Shown here: positions 1-6,009 of the stretch, in pieces
Layout: each line of letters starts with the position of its first letter
How positions within the stretch are numbered: the first letter of the stretch is position 1
Origin: an uncultured Burkholderiales bacterium
GTDB lineage: Bacteria > Pseudomonadota > Gammaproteobacteria > Burkholderiales > Burkholderiaceae
DNA: 24,391 nucleotides
Assembly: GCA_937891045.1 (NCBI GenBank)
Contig: CALBEV010000102.1
Span: 1-24,391 of the forward strand
Direction: 5' to 3'
Notes under the pieces: model-generated
Seen by the model: the letters and a program-made list of their open reading frames with translations, nothing else
Database searches by the model: none
Told to the model about the DNA's origin: nothing
Position numbers and translations under genes: made by a program

Positions 1-547
1 CCATTTGCAAATGGGCAATCCCGCCCATGCCCGAAGAGGCATAGTCGTAGCGGTTGGGCTGGGCTCGCAACACCTTCAACAAACCCGCCATGTCCTTGGC
101 TGGAAAGGAAGCATGTACTGCCAAGACATTGGGCGTGGCCAGCATGTTGATGATGGGCGTGAAATCTGTCAGGGGGTTGTAGGGCACACGCGGATTGATG
201 GCCGGATTGGTGGCCGCGCTTGAGAGCGTGGTCAAGCCCAAGGTGTAGCCATCAGGTGCGGCTCGCGCCAACTCGGCTGCGCCCACGACACCGCCGCCAC
301 CGGCTTTGTGGACCACCACCACAGTTTGCCCCAGCACCTTGCCCAAAGGCTCGGCCACGGTGCGGGCAAACAGGTCGGTGGAGCCGCCGGGTGCAAAAGG
401 CACCCAAAGTTGAATCGGTTTGCTGGGGAAAGTTTGGGCTGAAGCAGTGTTGAACATCACACAACACCACAACACAACCCATGCCCTGAAAGGATGTTTG
501 CGCGGCTTGGTCCGCACAGACCACAAGTTCAGAAGACGTGAAGCCAT
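1..547 (-). CDS. Bug/TctC-family tripartite tricarboxylate transporter substrate-binding protein, N-terminal part (cut by window start)
   Basis: Translating the minus strand from an ATG at 547 gives 182 residues with no stop before the window edge. A long basic n-region is followed by a hydrophobic segment and a probable signal peptidase site after ASA (residues 35-37). The mature start has the family hallmark KPIQLWVPFAPGGSTD, followed by a Gly-rich GGGGVVGA loop, the APDGYTL segment and a YASSG motif, all typical of Bug periplasmic receptors for carboxylates. An SD-like GAGGGAGGT lies 5 bases ahead of this ATG; the ATG at 552 is in another frame and has no spacing from it. The gene follows murB on the same strand by 32 bases, so it may be cotranscribed. 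The ligand cannot be told, because Bug proteins are abundant orphans in Burkholderiales. The C-terminal part lies outside the window. Confidence 0.9.
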   Translation of the reverse strand, partial: MASRLLNLWSVRTKPRKHPFRAWVVLWCCVMFNTASAQTFPSKPIQLWVPFAPGGSTDLFARTVAEPLGKVLGQTVVVVHKAGGGGVVGAAELARAAPDGYTLGLTTLSSAATNPAINPRVPYNPLTDFTPIINMLATPNVLAVHASFPAKDMAGLLKVLRAQPNRYDYASSGMGGIAHLQM

Positions 548-579
548 TCCATACCTCCCTCGAAGCTGCTGCTTCTTTG

Positions 580-1629
580 TCACACCACCACCGGTTCGGG
601 TTCGAGCCTTATGCCAAAGCGCTCATAGACACTGGTTTGAATCGCTTTGGCCAAGGTCATCACCTCGCCACCGGTGCACGGGTTGCTGCGCCCGCCTTTA
701 TTGACAATCACCAAAGCCTGGCGCTCGTAGACCGCCGCGTTACCGACGGATTTGCCGCGCCAGCCGCAGGCGTCGATCAACCAACCGGCGGCGAGTTTGA
801 TGCGGCCATCTGACAGGTGGTAATGCACCAATTTCGGTTCGCGGGCGATGATGTCGGCGCATTGCTCGGGCGAGACGGTGGGGTTTTTGAAGAAGCTGCC
901 AGCGCTGCCCAGATGCTCGGGGTCGGGCAGCTTGGCGCGGCGAATCTCGCAGACCCAGTCAAACACCTGCTGCGGCGTTGGTTGGGCCACGCCGTAATGC
1001 GCTTGTTTTTTGGTCAGATCAAGATAGCTCACATCGCACTGCCATTTCTTGGGCAAGCGAAACCGCACCTGCGTGATGATTGCGCGGCCCAACAGGCCGA
1101 GGTCGCGGCTGTCGGTGGCAGCGTGTTTGAACACCGAGTCGCGGTAGCCGAAGGCGCATTGCGCGGCATGCAAGGTGAAGCTTTGGCCGGTTTGGAGGTC
1201 CACTGCGTCCAAAGACTCGAAACGGTCTTGCAGCTCGACGCCATAAGCGCCGATGTTTTGCACCGGCGAGGCCCCTACCGAGCCGGGAATCAGCGCCAGG
1301 TTTTCCAAGCCGGGCCAGCCTTGCGCCAGCGTCCATACCACAAACTCGTGCCAGTTCTCGCCCGCTGCGGCTTGCACCACCCAGGCTTTGTCGTCTTCGG
1401 AGACCAGCTGCTTGCCCATCAATTCGATTTTCAACACCAAGGGTTTCACGTCGCCCGTGATAACGATGTTGCTGCCGCCGCCCAGCAAAAAATGCGGCTC
1501 GTGGCGCTCGGGGCTGGCGAGGAAGGCTTGCACATCGGCGACGCTGGTCAGGCGCAGCAAACGCTCGGCGCGGGCGGCGATGCCAAAGCTGTTGTGGGGT
1601 TGCAGCGGGACGTTGCGCTCAATAATCAT
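580..1629 (-). CDS. murB: UDP-N-acetylenolpyruvoylglucosamine reductase (MurB, type I)
   Basis: This cytoplasmic FAD enzyme reduces UDP-GlcNAc-enolpyruvate with NADPH to UDP-MurNAc, the second committed step of peptidoglycan precursor synthesis. The 349-aa product is close to the length of E. coli MurB. It has PHNSFGI near the N-terminus, the FAD-binding LGGGSNIV (49-56), GSVGASPVQNIGAYG (116-130), GYRDSVFK (161-168, the loop found in type I enzymes), the catalytic serine in GSFFKNP (S245) and a C-terminal LEPE containing the likely general-acid Glu (E343). The open frame extends upstream to 1842, but homology begins at MIIERN, so the ATG at 1629 is chosen; the longer form would run antisense into yajQ. 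It is divergent from yajQ across 39 bases, which must hold both promoters. The Bug-type gene follows on the same strand. Confidence 0.96.
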   Translation of the reverse strand: MIIERNVPLQPHNSFGIAARAERLLRLTSVADVQAFLASPERHEPHFLLGGGSNIVITGDVKPLVLKIELMGKQLVSEDDKAWVVQAAAGENWHEFVVWTLAQGWPGLENLALIPGSVGASPVQNIGAYGVELQDRFESLDAVDLQTGQSFTLHAAQCAFGYRDSVFKHAATDSRDLGLLGRAIITQVRFRLPKKWQCDVSYLDLTKKQAHYGVAQPTPQQVFDWVCEIRRAKLPDPEHLGSAGSFFKNPTVSPEQCADIIAREPKLVHYHLSDGRIKLAAGWLIDACGWRGKSVGNAAVYERQALVIVNKGGRSNPCTGGEVMTLAKAIQTSVYERFGIRLEPEPVVV

Positions 1630-1668
1630 GTGAGAATTGTCGCACCCTGAACTTCTGAGCCTGCAACC

Positions 1669-2154
1669 ATGCCCTCTTTTGATACCGTTTGTGAAGCCGA
1701 CGTGGTGGAAGTGAAAAATGCGGTGGAGAACACCGCCAAAGAAATCGGCACCCGCTTCGATTTCAAAGGCACGTCGGCTGCCATCGAGCTCAAAGACAAA
1801 GACATCACCTTGATTGGCGACAGCGATTTCCAGCTGCAGCAAATCGACGACATCCTGCGCAACAAACTGGCCAAGCGTAGCGTGGATGTGCGGTTCCTAG
1901 ACAAGGGCGATGTGCAAAAAATCGGCGGCGACAAGGTCAAGCAGGTGGTGAAGGTGCGCGAGGGTATTGCCAGCGAGGACGCCAAGAAGATTCAGCGGCT
2001 GATCAAAGACAGCAAGCTGAAGGTGCAGGCGGCGATTCAGGGCGAGTCGGTGCGGGTGACGGGTGCCAAGCGCGACGACTTGCAAGCGGCCATGGCGCTG
2101 ATCCGCAAAGACATGACCGACCTTCCCCTCACTTTTGACAATTTCCGCGATTAG
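1669..2154 (+). CDS. yajQ: YajQ-family nucleotide-binding protein (UPF0234)
   Basis: The 161-aa product matches YajQ over its full length. It opens with [18 protein letters not shown], continues with the RFDFKGT segment at about residue 29, and ends in the family's usual [10 protein letters not shown]. YajQ is a small soluble protein with two RNP-like folds; in Xanthomonas a member binds cyclic di-GMP and acts as a transcription co-effector, while in other bacteria the role is unclear. The start is the first ATG of the conserved N-terminus; no strong SD is visible. It is divergent from murB and convergent with plsY. A perfect inverted repeat begins 2 bases after its stop and could end its transcript. 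Confidence 0.95.
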   Translation: MPSFDTVCEADVVEVKNAVENTAKEIGTRFDFKGTSAAIELKDKDITLIGDSDFQLQQIDDILRNKLAKRSVDVRFLDKGDVQKIGGDKVKQVVKVREGIASEDAKKIQRLIKDSKLKVQAAIQGESVRVTGAKRDDLQAAMALIRKDMTDLPLTFDNFRD

Positions 2155-2155
2155 C

Positions 2156-2205
2156 AATTGGGGTCAGATTCCAATTGTTCAATTAATTGGAATCTGACCC
2201 CAATT
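2156..2205. repeat. Perfect 21-bp inverted repeat (GGGGTCAGATTCCAATT type, REP/RAYT-like palindrome)
   Basis: Arms at 2156-2176 and 2185-2205 are exact reverse complements, separated by an 8-base A+T-rich loop (2177-2184). The arm core GGGGTCAGATTCCAATT resembles palindromes that recur near REP-associated tyrosine (Y1) transposases in betaproteobacteria. That link is from memory and was not searched. No transposase is present here. The hairpin lies between convergent yajQ and plsY and probably works as a bidirectional terminator. Its right arm is translated as the last residues of plsY. Confidence 0.85.
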
Positions 2206-2839
2206 TCTGGCCGCCAATGCGGCTTTCTTCACCGCGCATCAGCTTGGCGATATTGCCCTGGTGCCGCCACACCAAAATGGCGCTCATGACAACGGCGGCC
2301 AGCAGCACGAAGTCGTCGGCATACCAAGCCACGCGGTGGCCAAGGAAATAGTAAGCGGGCGCAAACACCGCGCTGGCCAACGCCGCCAAAGACGAGTAGC
2401 GCGAGAAGAACGCCACGATCAACCAAGTGGCGAAGGTGGCCAGCCCCAAAAAGGGCTCGATGCCAAACAACACGCCCGCCGCCGTGGCCACGCCCTTGCC
2501 GCCTTGGAAGCGGAAGAACACCGGCCACACATGACCGGCAAATGCCGCCAGCGCCACCAGAGCCACACTGCCCTGGCCCAAACCGTAGGCCGCGCCAAAC
2601 TGCACCACGGCATACACCGGCAACCAGCCTTTCACGCCATCCAGCAGCAAGGTGAGCAAAGCCGCCAGTTTGTTACCTGAACGCAGCACGTTGGTGGCCC
2701 CGGGGTTGTGGCTGCCATAAGAGCGCGGGTCGCTCAGGCCCATGACGCGGCTGACCACCACCGCAAACGACACCGAGCCAATCAGGTAGGCCAGCACCGT
2801 GGCCAACAGCGGGTGCAGCAATTCAAGCGGGATGTTCAT
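2183..2839 (-). CDS. plsY: Glycerol-3-phosphate acyltransferase PlsY
   Basis: PlsY is an inner-membrane enzyme that moves the acyl group from acyl-phosphate to the sn-1 position of glycerol-3-phosphate, the first step of phospholipid synthesis. The 218-aa product has several membrane segments and the three PlsY motifs: [26 protein letters not shown] near residues 21-50, DGVKGWLPV near 67-75, and [18 protein letters not shown] near 102-119. Its C-terminal tail, LGSDSN-stop, is encoded by the right arm and loop of the inverted repeat at 2156-2205, so the native stop appears to have been replaced by repeat sequence. It lies 3 bases downstream of the aldo/keto reductase gene on the same strand, so the two are probably cotranscribed. 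Confidence 0.95.
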   Translation of the reverse strand: MNIPLELLHPLLATVLAYLIGSVSFAVVVSRVMGLSDPRSYGSHNPGATNVLRSGNKLAALLTLLLDGVKGWLPVYAVVQFGAAYGLGQGSVALVALAAFAGHVWPVFFRFQGGKGVATAAGVLFGIEPFLGLATFATWLIVAFFSRYSSLAALASAVFAPAYYFLGHRVAWYADDFVLLAAVVMSAILVWRHQGNIAKLMRGEESRIGGQKLGSDSN

Positions 2840-2842
2840 GCT

Positions 2843-3919
2843 TCAAATCGCAGGGTCGCGCAGGTCCCAACGGATGGCGTCGATGGCCGCCAACACCTCG
2901 GGCGAGAGCTGGGTGCCCCAGGCGTTCAAGTCTTCGTCAAGCTGCGCCACCGAGGTCACGCCAATGATGGTGCTGGCGACACGCCAGTTGGTGTAGCAAA
3001 ACGCCAGCGCCAGCTGCGTGGGCGTCATGCCGTTGGCGCGGGCCAAGGCGTTGTAGCGGCGCGATGCTTCCAGCGCTTCGGGGCGGCCCCAGCGCTGCTT
3101 GCGCATGCTTTCGTATTTGGCGATGCGGGCTTCTTTGGGCGCATCGGGGCCGGTGATGCCGGAGGCGTCGTACTTGCCGGTCAACAGGCCAAAACCCAGC
3201 GGCGAATAGGCCAACAAGGACACGTCCAAGCGGTGCATGGTCTCGTCCAAACCGTTGTCCAAAATCCGGTTCACCAAGCAATACACGTTTTGCACGGCGG
3301 CGATGCGCGGCAGGTTGTGTTGCTCGGCCAAGCGCACAAACTCATGCACACCATAAGAGGTTTCATTCGACAAACCGATGTAGCGCACCTTGCCGGCTTT
3401 CACCAACTTGCTCATGGCGTCGAGCTGTTCGTGGATCGAGGTGACCGTGCGTTCTTTGCTGGGCTCGTAGTACATCGCGCCGAAGATGGGCGCGTGGCGC
3501 TCGGGCCAGTGAATTTGATACAGGTCGATGACGTCGGTTTTCAGGCGCTTCAGGCTGGCGTCACACGAGGCCAGGATGTCGGCGGCGGTCATGCCGTCGC
3601 CACTGCGCACCCACGGCATGCCGCGTGACGGGCCGGCCACTTTGGTGGCGAGCACCATTTTTTGGCGCATCCCTGGGCGCTTGGACAGCCAGTTGCCGAT
3701 GTAGGTTTCGGTGAAACCATAGGTGTCGGCGGTGGGCGGCACCGCGTACATCTCGGCGGTGTCGAAGAAATTCACGCCCCGCTCGATGCTGTGGTCCATG
3801 ATGGTGTGGCTGGTCGCTTCGTCCACCTGCTGACCGAAAGTCATGGTGCCCAGGCAAATGGGGGTGACGTGCAAATCGCTTTGGCCCAAGCGAAGAGGGG
3901 TGAGGCTGAGTGTGTTCAT
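2843..3919 (-). CDS. Aldo/keto reductase, Tas-like NADP(H)-dependent
   Basis: This 358-aa protein is a TIM-barrel oxidoreductase of the aldo/keto reductase superfamily. Its wording is close to E. coli Tas along its length (LGTMTFG, FFDTAEMYAVPP, ETYIGNWL, ATKVAGPSRG, SLKRLKTDVIDLYQIHWPER, GKVRYIGLSNETSYG, LLAYSPLGFGLLTGKY). The catalytic tetrad is visible as D53, Y58, K93 and H137. C-terminal residues in ASTIIGVTSVAQLDEDL match the NADP(H)-binding end of the barrel. The physiological substrate is not known for this subfamily. It stands upstream of plsY in a two-gene operon and is divergent from the short-chain dehydrogenase gene, with about 110 bases between the starts. Confidence 0.93.
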   Translation of the reverse strand: MNTLSLTPLRLGQSDLHVTPICLGTMTFGQQVDEATSHTIMDHSIERGVNFFDTAEMYAVPPTADTYGFTETYIGNWLSKRPGMRQKMVLATKVAGPSRGMPWVRSGDGMTAADILASCDASLKRLKTDVIDLYQIHWPERHAPIFGAMYYEPSKERTVTSIHEQLDAMSKLVKAGKVRYIGLSNETSYGVHEFVRLAEQHNLPRIAAVQNVYCLVNRILDNGLDETMHRLDVSLLAYSPLGFGLLTGKYDASGITGPDAPKEARIAKYESMRKQRWGRPEALEASRRYNALARANGMTPTQLALAFCYTNWRVASTIIGVTSVAQLDEDLNAWGTQLSPEVLAAIDAIRWDLRDPAI

Positions 3920-4030
3920 GGGGCGGAGTTTAAGCGGCGCGGGCTGGCATAGGCGCGACAGGGGTTGGGGCGGCTTTGCATGAGAATGCGCCCATCTGAT
4001 GACGCCGCTTCAATTGAAAGACACGCCAAC

Positions 4031-4792
4031 ATGAACCACCCTTCTCCCCCTACCGCCATCGTCACCGGGGCCGCTCGCGGCATCGGCCTGGCCACCACGC
4101 AGCTTTTCTTGGCCAAGGGCTACCAAGTGGCCATGGTCGACCGCGACACCGAGGAGTTGCACCGCGCCGCCCAAGGCTTGCAACACGTGTTGCCCGTGGA
4201 CTGCGATGTGTCCGACGAACAGCAAGTGGCAGACATGGTGCGCACGGTGCAGGGCTGGTCCGGGCGCATTGACGCGCTGGTGAACAACGCGGGTGTGGCC
4301 GACTTTGGGCCGATTGAAGAAACCACGTTCGCGCGTTGGCAAGCCGTGATGCGCACCAACTTGGATGGCGTGTTTTTGTGCTCGCAAGCGGTCATCCCAG
4401 CGCTGCGCCAAAGCCAAGGCAGCATCGTCAACATCGCGTCCATCTCGGGCCTGCGTGCCTCCACCCTGCGCGTGGCCTACGGCACCTCCAAAGCCGCCGT
4501 CATCCAACTCAGCAAACAACAAGCGGTGGAATTGGGCGAACACGGCATTCGGGTCAATTGCGTGGCGCCCGGCCCCGTGCGAACCAAGCTCGCCATGGCG
4601 GTGCACAGCCCGGAGATCATCAACGCCTACCACGACGCCATTCCGCTCAACCGCTATGGCAGCGAGGCCGAAATTGCGCGTGTGATTGTGTTTTTGGCCT
4701 CCGCCGAGGCCAGCTACCTCACTGGCCAGGTGGTGGCGGTGGACGGTGGGTTTGAGGCGACAGGGGTGGGGTTGCCGGCGTTGAGAACATGA
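4031..4792 (+). CDS. Short-chain dehydrogenase/reductase (classical SDR)
   Basis: A 253-aa Rossmann-fold oxidoreductase of the classical SDR family. It shows the cofactor motif TGAARGIG (12-19), an acidic D38 at the end of beta-2 that favours NAD(H), NNAG (85-88), the active-site N110, S137, Y150 and K154 (YGTSK), and NCVAPGPVRT. The C-terminus has the usual YLTGQVVAVDGGF. The open frame extends back to 3965, but homology starts at MNHPSPPTAIVTG, so the ATG at 4031 is used; a GAAAG sits about 11 bases ahead. The substrate cannot be named, as the relatives include 3-oxoacyl-ACP reductase-like and sugar dehydrogenases. It stands alone, divergent from the aldo/keto reductase. Confidence 0.9.
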   Translation: MNHPSPPTAIVTGAARGIGLATTQLFLAKGYQVAMVDRDTEELHRAAQGLQHVLPVDCDVSDEQQVADMVRTVQGWSGRIDALVNNAGVADFGPIEETTFARWQAVMRTNLDGVFLCSQAVIPALRQSQGSIVNIASISGLRASTLRVAYGTSKAAVIQLSKQQAVELGEHGIRVNCVAPGPVRTKLAMAVHSPEIINAYHDAIPLNRYGSEAEIARVIVFLASAEASYLTGQVVAVDGGFEATGVGLPALRT

Positions 4793-4830
4793 CTTCAAAC
4801 TTCCCGCTGCTTTAGGACGTCGAGCCTAGA

Positions 4831-4846
4831 TTCACAGCTTTGTGAA
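4831..4846. promoter_or_regulatory. Putative operator upstream of the toxin-antitoxin cassette (palindrome TTCACA-GCTT-TGTGAA)
   Basis: A perfect 6-bp-arm palindrome with a 4-base spacer lies about 60 bases ahead of the toxin start, where a promoter is expected. The core TCACA-N4-TGTGA is identical in arms and spacing to a second palindrome inside the toxin gene at 5089-5102. I infer a binding site for the XRE antitoxin; this is not shown directly. Confidence 0.5.
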
Positions 4847-4906
4847 GTAGTTCCCTTTTAACAAAAAATCACTCATTTCAAACTGCATTCATCTAGCATC
4901 AGATGA

Positions 4907-5404
4907 ATGACAACCTCGACCATCTGGAAATTTCTTTGTTACCGCAACGGGTCGGGAAGAAACCAGATTTATCCTCAGCTGAGGGCGTTGTCCAAGCAGG
5001 GCACGATGAACCTGCGGCGAACCTTGGAACACCTGCGTGTCAAAGCGCCAAGCGCATGGGATCGACCACAAGCCAGTCCGATAGGAAATCACATATATGT
5101 GATACGCTTCAAAGATGAAAACCGCTCACAGCACCGGCTGTTTGGGCACCATGAATCCCTGTACGGCGAGTTTGTGATCACGCTTTGCGGCTTGGAAAAG
5201 GATGGCAACTATGCGCCCCCAAATTACCTCACCACATGTCTTCGCAGGCAATGCGAATGTTTGGCCCACCCAGGAACGCACAAATGCGCTTGCCTGGAAC
5301 ACTGCGATGCCCTTTTCCCCAGCTGGCAACCTCAGTTCAAGCCTGAGCCGCGACTGGATGCAAGACCACGAAAGTCGTCAGGCCTACATGGTCGCAAGCG
5401 TTGA
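4907..5404 (+). CDS. RelE/HigB-like toxin of a type II toxin-antitoxin pair, with Cys/His-rich C-terminal tail
   Basis: The 165-aa product has a RelE/HigB-like body over residues 6-105: a W-x-FLCYRNGSGRNQI start, an LRRTLEHLR helix, and a later strand series (IYVIRFK, QHRLFGHH, GEFVITLCGLEKDGNYAPPN) as seen in ribosome-dependent or related mRNA interferases of this fold. Residues 111-133 are unusually rich in Cys and His (C111, C116, C118, H121, H125, C127, C129, H132, C133), followed by a basic tail. The last 98 bases overlap the antitoxin gene in another frame, so the tail may be partly a by-product of the overlap. The start at 4907 is set by the conserved N-terminus; it overlaps another out-of-frame ATG at 4903 and no clear SD is visible. 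The toxin-first order is like higBA. The family assignment is by eye. Confidence 0.75.
   Translation: MTTSTIWKFLCYRNGSGRNQIYPQLRALSKQGTMNLRRTLEHLRVKAPSAWDRPQASPIGNHIYVIRFKDENRSQHRLFGHHESLYGEFVITLCGLEKDGNYAPPNYLTTCLRRQCECLAHPGTHKCACLEHCDALFPSWQPQFKPEPRLDARPRKSSGLHGRKR
5088..5103. promoter_or_regulatory. Second palindrome ATCACATATATGTGAT inside the toxin gene (putative operator)
   Basis: A perfect 16-bp palindrome within the toxin coding sequence, about 205 bases before the antitoxin start. It holds the same TCACA-N4-TGTGA arrangement as the palindrome at 4831-4846; their centres are 257 bases apart. Two such sites flanking the promoter and early toxin gene could allow cooperative or looping repression, or control an internal antitoxin promoter. 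Function is inferred. Confidence 0.45.
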
Positions 5405-5684
5405 ACAAGACATCGCTTGGCAAGTTCGCATCAACCGGGAGCGGCGTGGTTGGACACAAACCCAACTCGCCCAGAAGATTGGCACCAGACAGTCCGCCAT
5501 TGCCCGCATCGAAGACCCCACCTACGGCAAAGTGTCGCTGGTCACCCTGACGAAACTGGCCGAGGTGTTCGATTGCGCTTTGATGCTGCGTTTGGTTGGT
5601 TTTGAAAAGTTCGCCGATGAAACCGAAGATCTGCGTGAAGACAGTCTCTTTGTCCAACCATTCGAGGAAGCCCATGGCCCATGA
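5307..5684 (+). CDS. XRE-family helix-turn-helix antitoxin (HigA-like)
   Basis: The 125-aa product carries a clear XRE/Cro-type helix-turn-helix at about residues 36-92: an INRERRGWTQTQLAQKIGT helix pair, RQSAIARIED as recognition helix, then PTYGKVSLVTLTKLAEVFDCAL. In HigBA-type pairs such a protein binds the toxin and represses its own operon. The open frame reaches back to 5202, but a start at 5307 (MPFSPAGNL) gives a protein of usual length with the N-terminal SLSRDWMQDHESRQAY helix seen ahead of the HTH in similar antitoxins; 5352 is another possible start. It begins 98 bases before the toxin stop, so translation is likely coupled. It overlaps the next gene by 11 bases. Confidence 0.85.
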   Translation: MPFSPAGNLSSSLSRDWMQDHESRQAYMVASVEQDIAWQVRINRERRGWTQTQLAQKIGTRQSAIARIEDPTYGKVSLVTLTKLAEVFDCALMLRLVGFEKFADETEDLREDSLFVQPFEEAHGP

Positions 5685-5916
5685 CATGCAAGAAACCAAT
5701 ATTCAGCAAGCTTTGAACACGCCACATGGGCTGTTTGTGGTGGATACCGTCTTGAAAACCAAGTCTGACGGCCAACAAGTACAGCTGAGCTTGGGCTGGG
5801 AAGCGCCCAACCAAGCCATCAACCCGGTAGCAACGCTGGTCATGTCCTCAGACTTTGCTGCGGAGCTTGCAAAGGCCTTGGCAGCGGCTTCCAAACCACT
5901 CAAGAAATTGCGTTGA
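5674..5916 (+). CDS. Small protein of unknown function, third gene of the toxin-antitoxin cassette
   Basis: The 80-aa product is not recognised with confidence. It is predicted soluble, with alternating strands (GLFVVDTVLKT, QQVQLSLGWEA, ATLVMSSDFA) and a C-terminal helix rich in Ala and Lys (AAELAKALAAASKPLKKLR). The strand followed by a short S-x-x-x-A helix recalls DUF3467-like small proteins, but this is weak. The start at 5674 is supported by GAGGAAG 5 or so bases upstream; the longer frame from 5596 lies in antitoxin sequence. It overlaps the antitoxin end by 11 bases, so all three genes should be one transcript. Its role could be accessory to the pair or unrelated cargo. Confidence 0.7.
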   Translation: MAHDMQETNIQQALNTPHGLFVVDTVLKTKSDGQQVQLSLGWEAPNQAINPVATLVMSSDFAAELAKALAAASKPLKKLR

Positions 5917-5978
5917 GAAATTAAGTTTGGAACGATGTTCAAAGACAGGGTATTTGGCATTGCGCCAGCAGAGACACC

Positions 5979-6000
5979 GGGCCGTTTGAGGCGGCGGCCC
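5979..6000. terminator. Hairpin between the cassette and the acyl-CoA synthetase gene
   Basis: GGGCCG (5979-5984) pairs with CGGCCC (5995-6000) across a 10-base loop, in the gap between two convergent genes. There is no T run, so it may be a weak or Rho-aided end. A shorter alternative stem, GCCG with CGGC, is also possible. Confidence 0.4.
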
Positions 6001-6009
6001 TGCAAGTAA

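Noticed and set aside
252..524. A 90-codon minus-strand frame near the window start
   Set aside because: It is out of frame with the Bug-family protein, whose frame carries the signal peptide and the family motifs through the window edge.
817..1650. A 277-codon plus-strand frame over murB
   Set aside because: It is antisense to murB and has no recognisable domain.
4831..5103. CRP-like sites in the toxin-antitoxin cassette
   Set aside because: CRP sites read TGTGA-N6-TCACA; the half-sites here are in the reverse order with a 4-base spacer, so a CRP site is not supported.
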